Of a stretch of DNA of 64,000 nucleotides, positions 1-8,661 are shown one piece after another (position 1 is the first letter of the stretch; each line of letters opens with the position of its first letter). This DNA comes from Pseudomonas sp. (lineage in GTDB: Bacteria > Pseudomonadota > Gammaproteobacteria > Pseudomonadales > Pseudomonadaceae): assembly GCF_030698175.1 (NCBI RefSeq), contig NZ_JAUYNT010000017.1, positions 171,710 through 235,709 of the forward strand, written 5' to 3'. The position numbers and the translations under genes were made by a program. The notes under the pieces are model-generated. The model saw nothing but the letters and a program-made list of their open reading frames with translations, was not told where the DNA came from and searched no databases.

Positions 1-1407
1 CACACCGACACCCAGGCCGGCAAGATTGTCGATGAGCTGGAGCGCCTCGGTGTGCGTGACAACACCCTGATTTTTTACGTGCTCTCCGACAACGGTGCCT
101 CGGCGGAAGGCATGCAGGGTTCCATCAGTTCCCTGGTGGGCTTGAACGGCATCCAGACCACGCCCCAGCAGCAAATGGCGGCCCTGGATAAAATCGGTGG
201 GCTGGCCGCTTTGGGCGGGCCGAAAGTCGAACCCCATTACAATGCCGCCTGGGCCTGGGCGGGTATGAGCCCCTTCGTCGGCACCAAGTTGGTGGCCGGT
301 TATTTTGGTGGCACACGCACGCCGCTGGCGGTGTCCTGGCCCAACCAGATCAAGCCGGATGCGACGGTGCGCGGGCAGTTTCACCACGTCAACGACATCG
401 CGCCAACCATCTACGACATTCTTGGGATTACCCCGCCTGCCGAGTTGAATGGGCAGCCCCAGCTGCCCATAGATGGCATCAGCCTGGCCTACAGCTTCGA
501 TAATGCCGCGGCGGAAAACCGCAAAAAGCAGCAGTACTTCGAGGTCATGGGCAGTCGCGCCGAATACGCTGACGGTTGGGTCGCGGCGGTGCTCGGCCCG
601 CGCAAACCCTGGGTGGCGGACCAGACCGGGCTGGTGTCTTTCGCCGGCAAGCTGGCCATAGTGTTGAACCAGAACTTGATCGGCGACTATTTCGGTTGGC
701 TGAAATGGAAGCCGGAAGACGACCAGTGGGCACTGTATGACCTCAATAACGACTTTGGCCAAGCCGAGGATGTTGCCGCGGCCCACCCGGAAAAACTCGC
801 AGAGCTGAAAGACAAATTTGCTCAGGATGCCAAGGCCAATCATGTCTACCCGATTGGCGTCAGCTTCGACATGCTGGTGCGTCCGCGCCACTATGACGAC
901 CAGGCGCAATGGCACCTGCCCGGCAGTGCTTCGCGCATCCCGGAATTCGCCGCGCCGAATATCAAGTCGCACAACAACCGGGTCAGCGTGGATGCCGAGC
1001 TGCCGGCCAATGCCAATGGCGTGCTGTTTGCCCTGGGTGGTATCGGCGGCGGTCTCAGCCTGTACCTGCAAGATGGACGGCTGACCTATGAGTACAACGG
1101 CTTTGGTCTGGTGCGCACCAAGCTGCAGGCGTCGGAACCGCTGCCGGCCGGTCGTGCGCAAATTGCCGTCGAGCTGAACATGTCGTCGCGCTTCAGGGGT
1201 GCTGCTGCCGATGTCAGCTTGTCGGTCAATGGCGTGCAGGTTGCCGAGAACACCGTGCCCTTCACCGCGCCTATTGCTTTCAGTGCCACCGAGACCCTGG
1301 ATGTCGGGCTCGACCGGGGCGCACCGGTGTCGCTCGACTACTTCGACCAGGCTCCGTTCGCCTTTAACGGCGTGATCAATGATGTGCATATTCAGTACAT
1401 GCCATAA
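1..1407 (+). CDS. arylsulfatase, C-terminal part (5' end outside window)
   Basis: The frame is open from the first base, so the gene begins upstream; the first 17 codons of the window are in frame with the rest. The visible protein starts with a segment typical of large type I sulfatases (VLSDNGASAEG, where Asp-Asn are metal ligands of the alkaline-phosphatase fold). It continues with the GGTRTPLAVSWP and HHVNDIAPTIYDILGI segments and a long beta-rich C-terminal domain ending in DVHIQYMP. This is the pattern of arylsulfatases of roughly 750-800 residues that hydrolyse sulfate esters. The active-site formylglycine residue lies outside the window, so Cys- or Ser-type cannot be read. A sulfatase maturase follows on the same strand after a hairpin. 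Confidence 0.9.
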   Translation, partial: HTDTQAGKIVDELERLGVRDNTLIFYVLSDNGASAEGMQGSISSLVGLNGIQTTPQQQMAALDKIGGLAALGGPKVEPHYNAAWAWAGMSPFVGTKLVAGYFGGTRTPLAVSWPNQIKPDATVRGQFHHVNDIAPTIYDILGITPPAELNGQPQLPIDGISLAYSFDNAAAENRKKQQYFEVMGSRAEYADGWVAAVLGPRKPWVADQTGLVSFAGKLAIVLNQNLIGDYFGWLKWKPEDDQWALYDLNNDFGQAEDVAAAHPEKLAELKDKFAQDAKANHVYPIGVSFDMLVRPRHYDDQAQWHLPGSASRIPEFAAPNIKSHNNRVSVDAELPANANGVLFALGGIGGGLSLYLQDGRLTYEYNGFGLVRTKLQASEPLPAGRAQIAVELNMSSRFRGAAADVSLSVNGVQVAENTVPFTAPIAFSATETLDVGLDRGAPVSLDYFDQAPFAFNGVINDVHIQYMP

Positions 1408-1438
1408 CTCGGCGCGTGTGAAAACGCAGTGAGCCAAG

Positions 1439-1469
1439 GGGCGGCGTGGGGTGACCACGCCGCCCTTTT
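1439..1469 (+). terminator. intrinsic terminator or attenuator between sulfatase and maturase
   Basis: An 11-bp GC-rich stem (1439-1449 pairs with 1455-1465) with loop ggtga is followed by TTTT. It lies 31 bp after the sulfatase stop and 25 bp before the maturase start, so it could end the sulfatase transcript or lower expression of the maturase relative to its substrate. Confidence 0.75.
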
Positions 1470-1494
1470 GGCCTGAGACACAGGAGCTACGAAG

Positions 1495-2778
1495 ATGAGC
1501 GACAGTCCGGCTGAGCAACAAGGTCTGCACCTGATGGCCAAGCCCGTTGGGCCGATTTGTAATCTGGATTGCGATTACTGCTTCTACCTTGAAAAGGAGG
1601 ATATGTACCCGCCGCGGGAAAAATTTCGCATGAGCGATGAGGTCTTGCGCGCCTACGTGCAAGGCTATATCGCGGCGCAATCCACGCCTGAGGTCGAGTT
1701 CACCTGGCAGGGCGGCGAGCCGACCCTGTTGGGGGTCGAGTTCTTCCAGCGCGCGGTGGGTTACCAGCGCGAATATGCAGGCAGCAAAACCATCCGCAAC
1801 AGCCTGCAAACCAACGGTACTCTGCTGGACGAGCAGTGGTGCCAGTTTCTGGCCGCCGAAGACTTCACCGTCGGCATCAGCATCGATGGCCCGCAGGCCA
1901 TTCACGATTTGCACCGCCCCGACAAACAGGGTCGCTCCAGTTTTGACTCGGTCATGGGCGGGCTGCAGCTGCTGCGCCAGCATCGGGTGCAGTTCAATGT
2001 GCTGGTCACCGTGAGTCGGCAGAGCACGGCCCATGGTCTGGAAATCTACCGCTTCCTCAAAGCCGCGGGGGTGCGGTTTATCCAGTTCAATCCGGTGGTC
2101 GAACGCCTGCCGACTCCGGCCGAACAGGTGCTGCAACTGCATTTCGCCCAGCCACCGGGCTTGTCGCTTGGGCCGCCTTCAGCGCTCGCCGAACTGCCGC
2201 CCAGCGCGGCCGCCGTTAGCCCGCAAAGTGTCGAGCGCGAGGCCTATGGGGACTTTCTGATCGCGGTGTTCGATGAGTGGGTGCGCAATGATGTCGGCAG
2301 CGTGCATGTGATGAATTTCGAATGGGCCTTGGCGGCCTGGTTGCAACTGCCGGCCAGCGTTTGCCTGTTTTCGCCGCGCTGTGGCAAGGCGCTGATAGTC
2401 GAGCACAGCGGCGAGGTGTATTCGTGCGATCACTTTATGTACCCCGACTATCGCCTGGGCAATATCGTCGAGGATGACCTGCAAACCTTGGCCGCCAGTG
2501 CGGCGCAGCAGGCCTTTGGCACGGCCAAGGAGACCACGCTGCCAGCCTATTGCCAGCGCTGCCCCTATCTCTTCGCCTGCCATGGCGAGTGCCCGAAAAA
2601 CCGCTTCACCCGCACCCCCGATGGCGAAGCGGGGCTGAACTACCTGTGCCCCAGTTATAAGAAATATTTCGCCCATATCACCCAGGCCATGAATGCCCTG
2701 GGGCAGATCGTCAGCCAGGGCTTCGCCGCCTCGACCATCATGGACGCCTACAAAGGGCCGTTGCTGTTGAAGCGCTAA
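1495..2778 (+). CDS. anaerobic-type sulfatase maturase (radical SAM/SPASM)
   Basis: This 427-residue enzyme converts the active-site Cys or Ser of type I sulfatases to formylglycine in the cytoplasm using S-adenosylmethionine. The radical-SAM cluster motif CNLDCDYC places cysteines at residues 22, 26 and 29. The C-terminal SPASM region carries further cysteines for auxiliary iron-sulfur clusters (CGKA, SCDHFMYPDYRLGN, CQRCPYLFACHGECPKNRF, and Cys385 in YLCPS). Length and motif order match the anSME family. The start follows an AGGAG site. It sits directly downstream of the arylsulfatase, its likely substrate; the Cys-type sulfatase at 55378-57036 could be a second client. Confidence 0.93.
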   Translation: MSDSPAEQQGLHLMAKPVGPICNLDCDYCFYLEKEDMYPPREKFRMSDEVLRAYVQGYIAAQSTPEVEFTWQGGEPTLLGVEFFQRAVGYQREYAGSKTIRNSLQTNGTLLDEQWCQFLAAEDFTVGISIDGPQAIHDLHRPDKQGRSSFDSVMGGLQLLRQHRVQFNVLVTVSRQSTAHGLEIYRFLKAAGVRFIQFNPVVERLPTPAEQVLQLHFAQPPGLSLGPPSALAELPPSAAAVSPQSVEREAYGDFLIAVFDEWVRNDVGSVHVMNFEWALAAWLQLPASVCLFSPRCGKALIVEHSGEVYSCDHFMYPDYRLGNIVEDDLQTLAASAAQQAFGTAKETTLPAYCQRCPYLFACHGECPKNRFTRTPDGEAGLNYLCPSYKKYFAHITQAMNALGQIVSQGFAASTIMDAYKGPLLLKR

Positions 2779-2859
2779 TGGTCTGAGAGCGCCGCTGTGC
2801 TGTTGCGGCCTCTGTGCGCCGAGCCCCCGATCCGCAGCGCTGCGAGGGCGCTGCTGGGG

Positions 2860-2880
2860 CGCCGAATGCTCGGCGTCTTT
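2860..2880 (+). terminator. weak hairpin after maturase gene
   Basis: CGCCGA-atgc-TCGGCG (2860-2875) followed by TCTTT lies just before the 3' end of the opposing dehalogenase gene. The stem is only 6 bp, so this is a weak terminator call. Confidence 0.4.
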
Positions 2881-2885
2881 GTCGG

Positions 2886-3779
2886 CTACGGACGACGATT
2901 ACAGGCGGCAATCACCAATTCGGCAAAGCGTAACGGATCGTCCTCTTGAATGAAGTGTCCGCCGTGCAGGGTTGGGTGGGTCTGCCCTTGTGTGCCTGGC
3001 ACCTCGCGAATAAAACGCTGGTCGCCACCGCGGGTGATCGGGTCGCCATCGCTAAAACAGGTGATAAACGGCTTTTGCCATTCTCGATAGACGTCCCAGG
3101 CCTTGCGCGACTTGGCCGCCTCCGGGTCGTCATAGCGTACCGGCACCAGTGAGGGATAGATGCGCGCGGCGGCTTTGTAGCGCTCCTCTGGAAAAGGTGC
3201 GTCGTAGGCCGCCACTTCGGCTGGGGACAGTGTGCGTTTGATGCCACTCTGCAGAATGCGGCCGATGGGAAACCAGGGGCTCAAGCGGGCAAACTTTTCC
3301 CAGACCCGCCAGACCAGCGACATTTTTGTCTCGCCCGTGGGCAGGCCGCCGTTGGACAGCAAGATGCGGGCAAAGCGTTCGGGGCTTTCTGCGGCCAGGC
3401 GCAAGCCGATCAACGAACCCCAATCCTGGCAGACCAGGGTGATGTCCTGCAGGTCGAGTGCTTCGATCCACTCGCGCAGCCACGCCACCTGCCAGGAAAA
3501 GCTGTAATCGCTGCGTGCTGCCGGCTTGTCGGATTTGCCAAAGCCGATCAAATCGGGTGCCAACACACGCAGCCCGGCAGCGGCCACCGGTGGAATCATA
3601 AACCGGTAAAGAAACGACCAGCTCGGCTCACCGTGCAGCATCAATACCGGTTTACCGTCGCGCGGGCCTGCATCGACGTAATGCAGGCGCAGCCCCGCCC
3701 CGACTTCATGGTAGTGCGGGGCAAATGGGTAATCGGGCAGCTTGGCAAAGCATTCATCGGGCGTGCGCAACACCTTCAT
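2886..3779 (-). CDS. haloalkane dehalogenase-like alpha/beta hydrolase
   Basis: The 297-residue cytoplasmic protein has the haloalkane dehalogenase signature, an enzyme class that replaces a halogen with hydroxyl by an Asp nucleophile. Visible are HGEPSW (Glu51 after the oxyanion HG), nucleophile Asp119 followed by halide-binding Trp120 in CQDWGSLIGLR, an Asp in FSDGDPIT and the base His in HGGHFIQED. This is the Asp-Asp-His arrangement of subfamily I (DhlA/DmbB/DhmA type). It is transcribed alone, opposing the maturase. Epoxide hydrolase activity is less likely because the Glu and Trp halide-pocket residues are present, but the real substrate cannot be read. Confidence 0.85.
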   Translation of the reverse strand: MKVLRTPDECFAKLPDYPFAPHYHEVGAGLRLHYVDAGPRDGKPVLMLHGEPSWSFLYRFMIPPVAAAGLRVLAPDLIGFGKSDKPAARSDYSFSWQVAWLREWIEALDLQDITLVCQDWGSLIGLRLAAESPERFARILLSNGGLPTGETKMSLVWRVWEKFARLSPWFPIGRILQSGIKRTLSPAEVAAYDAPFPEERYKAAARIYPSLVPVRYDDPEAAKSRKAWDVYREWQKPFITCFSDGDPITRGGDQRFIREVPGTQGQTHPTLHGGHFIQEDDPLRFAELVIAACNRRP

Positions 3780-4235
3780 CGTCAGTTCCTTGTGGCGTTA
3801 AGCCGGCTAGTTGGGAGGTGCTCCGATCCTTAGCCGAAGACGCTCCCCTGATGAGGCTCATCAATGGCGTGTTTCGACCCAGCAAGAACTCCTGAGGCGG
3901 TATTCAAGCCTGAAATGTGGCTTATGGCCAGACCGCCGGGCGAGGGCGTGCGCCGGCAATTCATGGTTTATACGGCCGTCCTAGCTATATGTTTGAGGGC
4001 TTAGGTCGGCGCCCTCATTCGCCGCGCAGCCTTAGTTATTCGCGGCTTTGCGCCTGTGCAGCCGGAGCCGCGCTCGACCGTTAGCGAAGCGCGGAGAGGG
4101 GCGCCGAGTGGTCGCTGGCGCCGAACACGAATGGCGTGAAATATAAAGTTTCTGGCGATTGCGGGCGGCAAACTTTCGACACTTTCTGCATAGGGCTAGC
4201 CGGCTCTTTGCGTCTCACTGTAGAGGAATGCCGCC
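3780..4235. other. 456-bp intergenic region between divergent genes
   Basis: I find no convincing gene here. It must hold promoters for the leftward dehalogenase and the rightward dehydrogenase. The only structure I can point to is an inverted repeat at 4145-4176, listed separately. Confidence 0.6.
4145..4176. promoter_or_regulatory. inverted repeat AAAGTTT-N18-AAACTTT upstream of catabolic run
   Basis: Seven-base arms at 4145-4151 and 4170-4176 are exact reverse complements. The repeat lies about 60 bp before the dehydrogenase start, a plausible operator position. No binding protein is shown; the AraC-type gene at the far end of the run is a candidate. Confidence 0.35.
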
Positions 4236-5408
4236 ATGAAGGCTGTTGTCTGTCAGAACGCTGAGCTCAGTCTGGTTGAGTTGCCCGAGCCGGTTCCCGG
4301 CCGGGGGCAGGTGTTGGTCGAGGTGCTGCGTTGCGGCATTTGCGGCTCCGATCTGCACATGCGCCATCAGTGCGATCCGATGAAGGCGCTGCTGGAGAAA
4401 GTCGGCTTTGGCAAGCAGCTGCCGTCCAGCAGTCAGCCCTTCGTATTTGGTCATGAGCTGTGCTGCGAAGTGCTCGAATACGGCCCCGGCTGCGAGCAGA
4501 AACTCAAGCCCGGCACCCGGGTGGTGGCCCAGCCGGTGCTGCGCATCGGCGGCGATATCCACCTGGCCGGGCTGTCGCCGATTGCCACCGGCGGTTACGC
4601 CGAACGCATGCTGTTGCAGGAGTCGGCGCTGGTGCCGGTGCCCAACGGCCTGTCCGCCGACATGGCGGCGCTCACCGAGCCGATGGCCGTGGCCTGGCAC
4701 GCGGTACGCCGCAGCGAAATCGCCCGCAAGGATGTGGCCATAGTGGTCGGCTGCGGCCCGGTCGGCCTGGCGGTGATCTGCCTGCTCAAGGCGCAAGGCG
4801 TCGGCACCGTAGTGGCCAGCGATTTCTCCGCCGGCCGGCGCGCCCTGGCCCAGCGTTGCGGCGCCGATATCGTCATCGACCCCAAGCAGGGCTCGCCGTT
4901 CGCCGAGCGCCCTAACGAGGGCTTTGTCCGTGATTTGCCGGCGTTGCTGGAACTGTCGGTCGGCACTCGCGAGAAGCTCGGCAAGCTGCCGATTCCCTGG
5001 CATCTGGCCTGGCGCCTGGCCGAGAAACTCGGCGCCGGCGCGCCCAAGCGGCCGGTGATTTTCGAGTGCGTTGGGGTGCCCGGTATCGTTCAGCAGATCA
5101 TCGACGGCGCGCCGTTGCTGTCACGGGTGGTGGTGGCCGGGGTGTGCATGCAGGTCGACCGTTACGAGCCGGCGCTGGCCACCCACAAGGAGATCGATTT
5201 GCGCTTCGTGTTCGGCCACTCGCCGCTGGAGTACCGCGACACCCTGCACCTGATCGCCGAGGGCAAGGTCAATTGCGCGCCGATGCTGACCGGTATCGTC
5301 GGTCTGGATGGCGTGGCCAATGCCTTCGAGGCGCTCAAGGATCCGGAGCTGCACGCCAAGATTCTGATCGATCCGCGGCGTCTGGCTGCCCAGCCGGTGC
5401 CGGTATGA
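4236..5408 (+). CDS. zinc-dependent alcohol dehydrogenase family protein (MDR)
   Basis: A 390-residue medium-chain dehydrogenase that would oxidise an alcohol with NAD(P). Catalytic-zinc ligands are visible as Cys36 in CGICGSDLH and His73-Glu74 in FGHE. The Rossmann motif is VVGCGPVGLAV. The cysteine cluster that usually binds a structural zinc is absent, and the protein has an insertion between the Cys and GHE motifs. The start is preceded by GAGGAATGCCGCC. It heads a tight same-strand run (hydrolase, membrane protein, acyl-CoA synthetase, SDR), suggesting a pathway from an alcohol or ester to a CoA thioester. Confidence 0.88.
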   Translation: MKAVVCQNAELSLVELPEPVPGRGQVLVEVLRCGICGSDLHMRHQCDPMKALLEKVGFGKQLPSSSQPFVFGHELCCEVLEYGPGCEQKLKPGTRVVAQPVLRIGGDIHLAGLSPIATGGYAERMLLQESALVPVPNGLSADMAALTEPMAVAWHAVRRSEIARKDVAIVVGCGPVGLAVICLLKAQGVGTVVASDFSAGRRALAQRCGADIVIDPKQGSPFAERPNEGFVRDLPALLELSVGTREKLGKLPIPWHLAWRLAEKLGAGAPKRPVIFECVGVPGIVQQIIDGAPLLSRVVVAGVCMQVDRYEPALATHKEIDLRFVFGHSPLEYRDTLHLIAEGKVNCAPMLTGIVGLDGVANAFEALKDPELHAKILIDPRRLAAQPVPV

Positions 5409-5422
5409 GAGAGGGCGCTGAG

Positions 5423-6238
5423 ATGAACTTCCCGCATAAATTGCTGCGGGTAAATGGCGTCGAACTGAACGTGATCGACGTCGGCGCAGGCGAGCCGGTG
5501 CTGCTGTTGCATGGCTTCCCGGACACCCACGCGGTGTGGCGCGAGCAGATCCCGGCGCTGGTCGCGGCCGGTTACCGGGTGATCGCCCCGGACACCCGTG
5601 GTTGTGGCGACAGTCAGCTGCTGACGCGGGTGGCCGATTACCAGATCAAGCAGCTGATCGCCGACCTGGTGGCCCTGCTGGATGTGCTGGGGCTGGACAA
5701 GGTCAAGCTGGTGGCCCACGACTGGGGCGCGGTGATTGGCTGGCAGTTGGTGATGGCTCATCCGCAGCGCATCATGCGTTATATCGCCCTGTCGGTCGGC
5801 CATCCGAGTGCCTATGGCCGCGGCGGCCTGGTGCAAAAACTCAAGGGTTACTACGTGGTGTTGTTTCAGTTGCGCGGCTTCGCCGAATGGTTGCTGCGCC
5901 TGGGTAACTGGAAGGTCTTTGGTCTGTTCACCGGTTTCCCGCAAGAGCTGTCGCATTGGCGGCGGGTGTTGTCGCGCCCCGGTCGGCTGATGGCCGGCAT
6001 TAACTATTACCGGGCCAACTTGCAGCTGATTTTGCCGCGCAGCTACCCGCGCGTCAGCGTGCCGGTGACCGGCATCTTCAGCGATGGCGACCGCTTTCTG
6101 ACCGAGCGGCAGATGCTCGCCAGTGCAGATTATTGCGACGCCGGCTTTCGCTACCTGCGGGTCAATGGCGCCAACCACTGGCTGCAGCTGGACGCGCCAG
6201 AGCAAGTTACCCCACTCATTCTCGCTGCCTTGGCTTAA
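5423..6238 (+). CDS. alpha/beta hydrolase, epoxide hydrolase-like
   Basis: The 271-residue protein shows the epoxide hydrolase/dehalogenase fold: HGFPDTHAVW oxyanion region, nucleophile Asp in AHDWGAVIGW, acid Asp in FSDGDR and base His in NHWLQLDAP. The start at 5423 is chosen because the homologous fold begins at once (MNFPHKLLRVNGVELNV) and the upstream in-frame sequence lies inside the dehydrogenase gene. It begins 14 bp after the dehydrogenase stop. The halide-binding Trp after the nucleophile is present, but the Glu or Asn after HG is replaced by Phe-Pro, favouring an epoxide or ester substrate. Confidence 0.85.
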   Translation: MNFPHKLLRVNGVELNVIDVGAGEPVLLLHGFPDTHAVWREQIPALVAAGYRVIAPDTRGCGDSQLLTRVADYQIKQLIADLVALLDVLGLDKVKLVAHDWGAVIGWQLVMAHPQRIMRYIALSVGHPSAYGRGGLVQKLKGYYVVLFQLRGFAEWLLRLGNWKVFGLFTGFPQELSHWRRVLSRPGRLMAGINYYRANLQLILPRSYPRVSVPVTGIFSDGDRFLTERQMLASADYCDAGFRYLRVNGANHWLQLDAPEQVTPLILAALA

Positions 6239-6253
6239 TCAGGAACCCTCACC

Positions 6254-6928
6254 ATGAAATTCTATAAAGCCGAATTTACCCTGGGCGCCATTTTGCTCGG
6301 CCTGTTTTTGGCGGTTTGTTATTGGCAGGCGCCGGGCCATGTGCTGAGCCAGGCCGAGATCGATACCTACGTGCAGCGCATCGACCAGCTGGCGCCGCTG
6401 CCGGCCGCCGACAAGGCCGAGTTTATCGCCGACCTGCGGGCCTGGGGCGCTGCCGACGATGGCAAGCCGCTGTATATGTTCAATCTGATGCGTTACCACC
6501 AGCAGTTGCAGCCCTTGCCGGGTACCCAGGTCAAGGGCGCCACCCCGGAAGAAACTAATAGTCTCTATGAACAGATGACCATGGGCATTGCCCTGGTGGC
6601 CGGTGTGCAGATGCCGGTGGCCAGCAATGTGCAGGGTGTGCGCCAGGGGCCGACACCAAGCACCAACCTGATCGGCCATGCTGCGGACGCAGACAACTGG
6701 AGCCGCCTGCTGGTGGTGCGTTACCCCAGCCGCCAGGCTTTTTTTGAGCTGGTGAGCAACCCCGAGTACCTGACCAAGATGATGCCGTACAAGTTCGCCG
6801 CGCTGCATGTCGACCTGGTGCCCACCGACGGCGCGGCCATCACCCCGGATGTGCGCCTGCTATTTGGCTTCGCCAGCCTGGTCATTCTGCTGGCCTTCGG
6901 TTGGCTGCGCGCCACCCGCCGCCGTTAA
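6254..6928 (+). CDS. membrane-anchored DUF1330-like protein
   Basis: The 224-residue protein has a hydrophobic segment near residues 9-24 and another close to the C-terminus (LLFGFASLVILLAFGWL), so both ends are probably in the membrane. The middle resembles a DUF1330/dimeric alpha-beta barrel domain: YMFNLMRYH, then LLVVRYPSRQAFFELVSNPEYLTKM. The soluble protein at 58993-59400 carries the same two motifs. The function is unknown. It is 15 bp after the hydrolase and just before the acyl-CoA synthetase in an apparent operon. Confidence 0.75.
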   Translation: MKFYKAEFTLGAILLGLFLAVCYWQAPGHVLSQAEIDTYVQRIDQLAPLPAADKAEFIADLRAWGAADDGKPLYMFNLMRYHQQLQPLPGTQVKGATPEETNSLYEQMTMGIALVAGVQMPVASNVQGVRQGPTPSTNLIGHAADADNWSRLLVVRYPSRQAFFELVSNPEYLTKMMPYKFAALHVDLVPTDGAAITPDVRLLFGFASLVILLAFGWLRATRRR

Positions 6929-6958
6929 ACACTCATGCTCGCCCACTCGGAGCCCCCC

Positions 6959-8602
6959 ATGACCAACGCCACCCTCTATTCGACCGGCCTGGACCAGTGC
7001 CAGGCCAATTTCACGGCCTTGTCGCCGCTGTCCTTCCTGGCCCGCGCGGCCCATGTCTACCCTGCGCGCACGGCGGTGATCTACGGTGCGATTGAACATT
7101 CTTGGGCCAACACCTATGCGCGCTGCCGACGCCTGGCTTCGGCCTTGTGTCAGCATGGCGTGCAGCGCGGCGATACCGTCGCGGTGTTGTTGCCCAACGT
7201 GCCGGCCATGTATGAGGCGCACTTTGGCGTGCCCATGGCGGGCGCGGTACTGAACACCCTGAATACCCGCCTGGACGCCGAGGCCATCGCCTTTATGCTG
7301 CAGCACGGCGAGGCCAAGGTGCTGCTCACCGACCGCGAGTTTGCCCCGTTGGTGGAGCAAGCGCTGAATATGCTGTCCGGTGCGCGGCCGCTGGTGGTGG
7401 ATGTCGACGACTCCAGCTACAGCGGCGGCAAGCTGCTAGGTGAGATCGAATACGAGGCCTTTCTCGCCGCAGGTGATCCGCAGTTCGCCTGGCAACTGCC
7501 GCCCGATGAATGGGACGCCATCTCGCTCAACTACACCTCGGGCACCACCGGTAATCCCAAGGGAGTGGTCTATCACCACCGCGGCGCTTACCTGAATGCC
7601 ACCAGCAATTTGCTCTCGTGGAACATGCCGGCGCACGCCACCTATCTATGGACCTTGCCGATGTTTCATTGCAACGGCTGGTGCTTCCCCTGGACCCTGG
7701 CGGCGAATGCTGGCACCAATATCTGCCTGCGGCGCATCGATGCGGCGGCGGTGTTCGAGCTGATCCGCACGCATCAGGTCAGTCATTACTGCGGCGCACC
7801 GATCGTTCACAACCTGCTGATCAACGCCCCCGAGGCGCTGCGGGCCGGCATCAACCATCAGGTGCATTGCCTGATCGCCGGCGCGGCGCCGCCGGCTGCG
7901 GTGATCGAGGGCATGGAGCGGATTGGCTTTAACCTGACCCATGTCTATGGTCTGACCGAAACCTACGGCCCGGCCTCGGTGTGCGCCAAGCACGAGGCCT
8001 GGCAGCAGCTGCCGATTGGCGAGCGGGCCGAGCGCAACGGCCGCCAGGGCGTGGCTTATCACCTGCAGGAGGCGATCAGCGTGCTCGACCCGCTAACCCT
8101 GCAGCCGGTGCCCTGGGATGGCGAGACCATGGGCGAGGTGATGTTTCGCGGCAATATCGTGATGAAGGGCTACTTGAAGAACCCGACCGCCACAGCGGAA
8201 GCCTTCAGCGGCGGCTGGTTTCGCACCGGTGATCTGGCAGTGATGCAGCCCGATGGTTACGTGAAGATCAAGGATCGCTCCAAGGACGTGATCATTTCCG
8301 GTGGTGAAAATATCTCCTCGCTGGAAGTTGAGGAGGCGCTCTATCGCCACCCGGCCGTGCTGCTCGCCGCCGTGGTGGCGCAACCCGACGCCACCTGGGG
8401 CGAAGTGCCCTGTGCCTTTGTCGAACTGAAGGAGGGCGGACAGGTGAGTGAGCAAGCGTTGATCGAGCATTGCCGCATGCTGCTGGCGCGCTTCAAGGTG
8501 CCCAAGCGCGTGGTGTTCGGCGAGCTGCCGAAAACCTCCACCGGCAAAATTCAAAAGTTCGCCCTGCGTGCGCAACTGCATTCGGCCGAGGCGATTGGCT
8601 GA
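6959..8602 (+). CDS. acyl-CoA synthetase (AMP-binding, AlkK-like)
   Basis: The 547-residue enzyme activates a carboxylic acid with ATP and CoA through an acyl-adenylate. Visible adenylate-forming motifs are NYTSGTTGNPKGVV (P-loop), YGLTETYGP, WFRTGDLAV, and the C-terminal KTSTGKIQK with its catalytic Lys. The layout and length fit medium-chain fatty or aryl acyl-CoA synthetases. An upstream in-frame ATG at 6935 exists, but the 6959 ATG has a GGAG a few bases before it and starts the conserved region. It likely activates the acid made by the upstream dehydrogenase and hydrolase. Confidence 0.92.
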   Translation: MTNATLYSTGLDQCQANFTALSPLSFLARAAHVYPARTAVIYGAIEHSWANTYARCRRLASALCQHGVQRGDTVAVLLPNVPAMYEAHFGVPMAGAVLNTLNTRLDAEAIAFMLQHGEAKVLLTDREFAPLVEQALNMLSGARPLVVDVDDSSYSGGKLLGEIEYEAFLAAGDPQFAWQLPPDEWDAISLNYTSGTTGNPKGVVYHHRGAYLNATSNLLSWNMPAHATYLWTLPMFHCNGWCFPWTLAANAGTNICLRRIDAAAVFELIRTHQVSHYCGAPIVHNLLINAPEALRAGINHQVHCLIAGAAPPAAVIEGMERIGFNLTHVYGLTETYGPASVCAKHEAWQQLPIGERAERNGRQGVAYHLQEAISVLDPLTLQPVPWDGETMGEVMFRGNIVMKGYLKNPTATAEAFSGGWFRTGDLAVMQPDGYVKIKDRSKDVIISGGENISSLEVEEALYRHPAVLLAAVVAQPDATWGEVPCAFVELKEGGQVSEQALIEHCRMLLARFKVPKRVVFGELPKTSTGKIQKFALRAQLHSAEAIG

Positions 8603-8661
8603 GTGCCGATCGACTGCATACCGAACAGCGAAAATCCAACTCACATCAGCGGATGCAACCC

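Noticed and set aside
2886..3779. Epoxide hydrolase for the leftward hydrolase.
   Set aside because: Glu after the oxyanion HG and Trp after the nucleophile Asp form a halide pocket, favouring haloalkane dehalogenase.
3961..4090. Possible attC-like or IS-derived sequence with short GC-rich inverted tracts.
   Set aside because: No paired core sites (GTTRRRY and RYYYAAC) in the right order and no transposase-like reading longer than about ten residues could be found.
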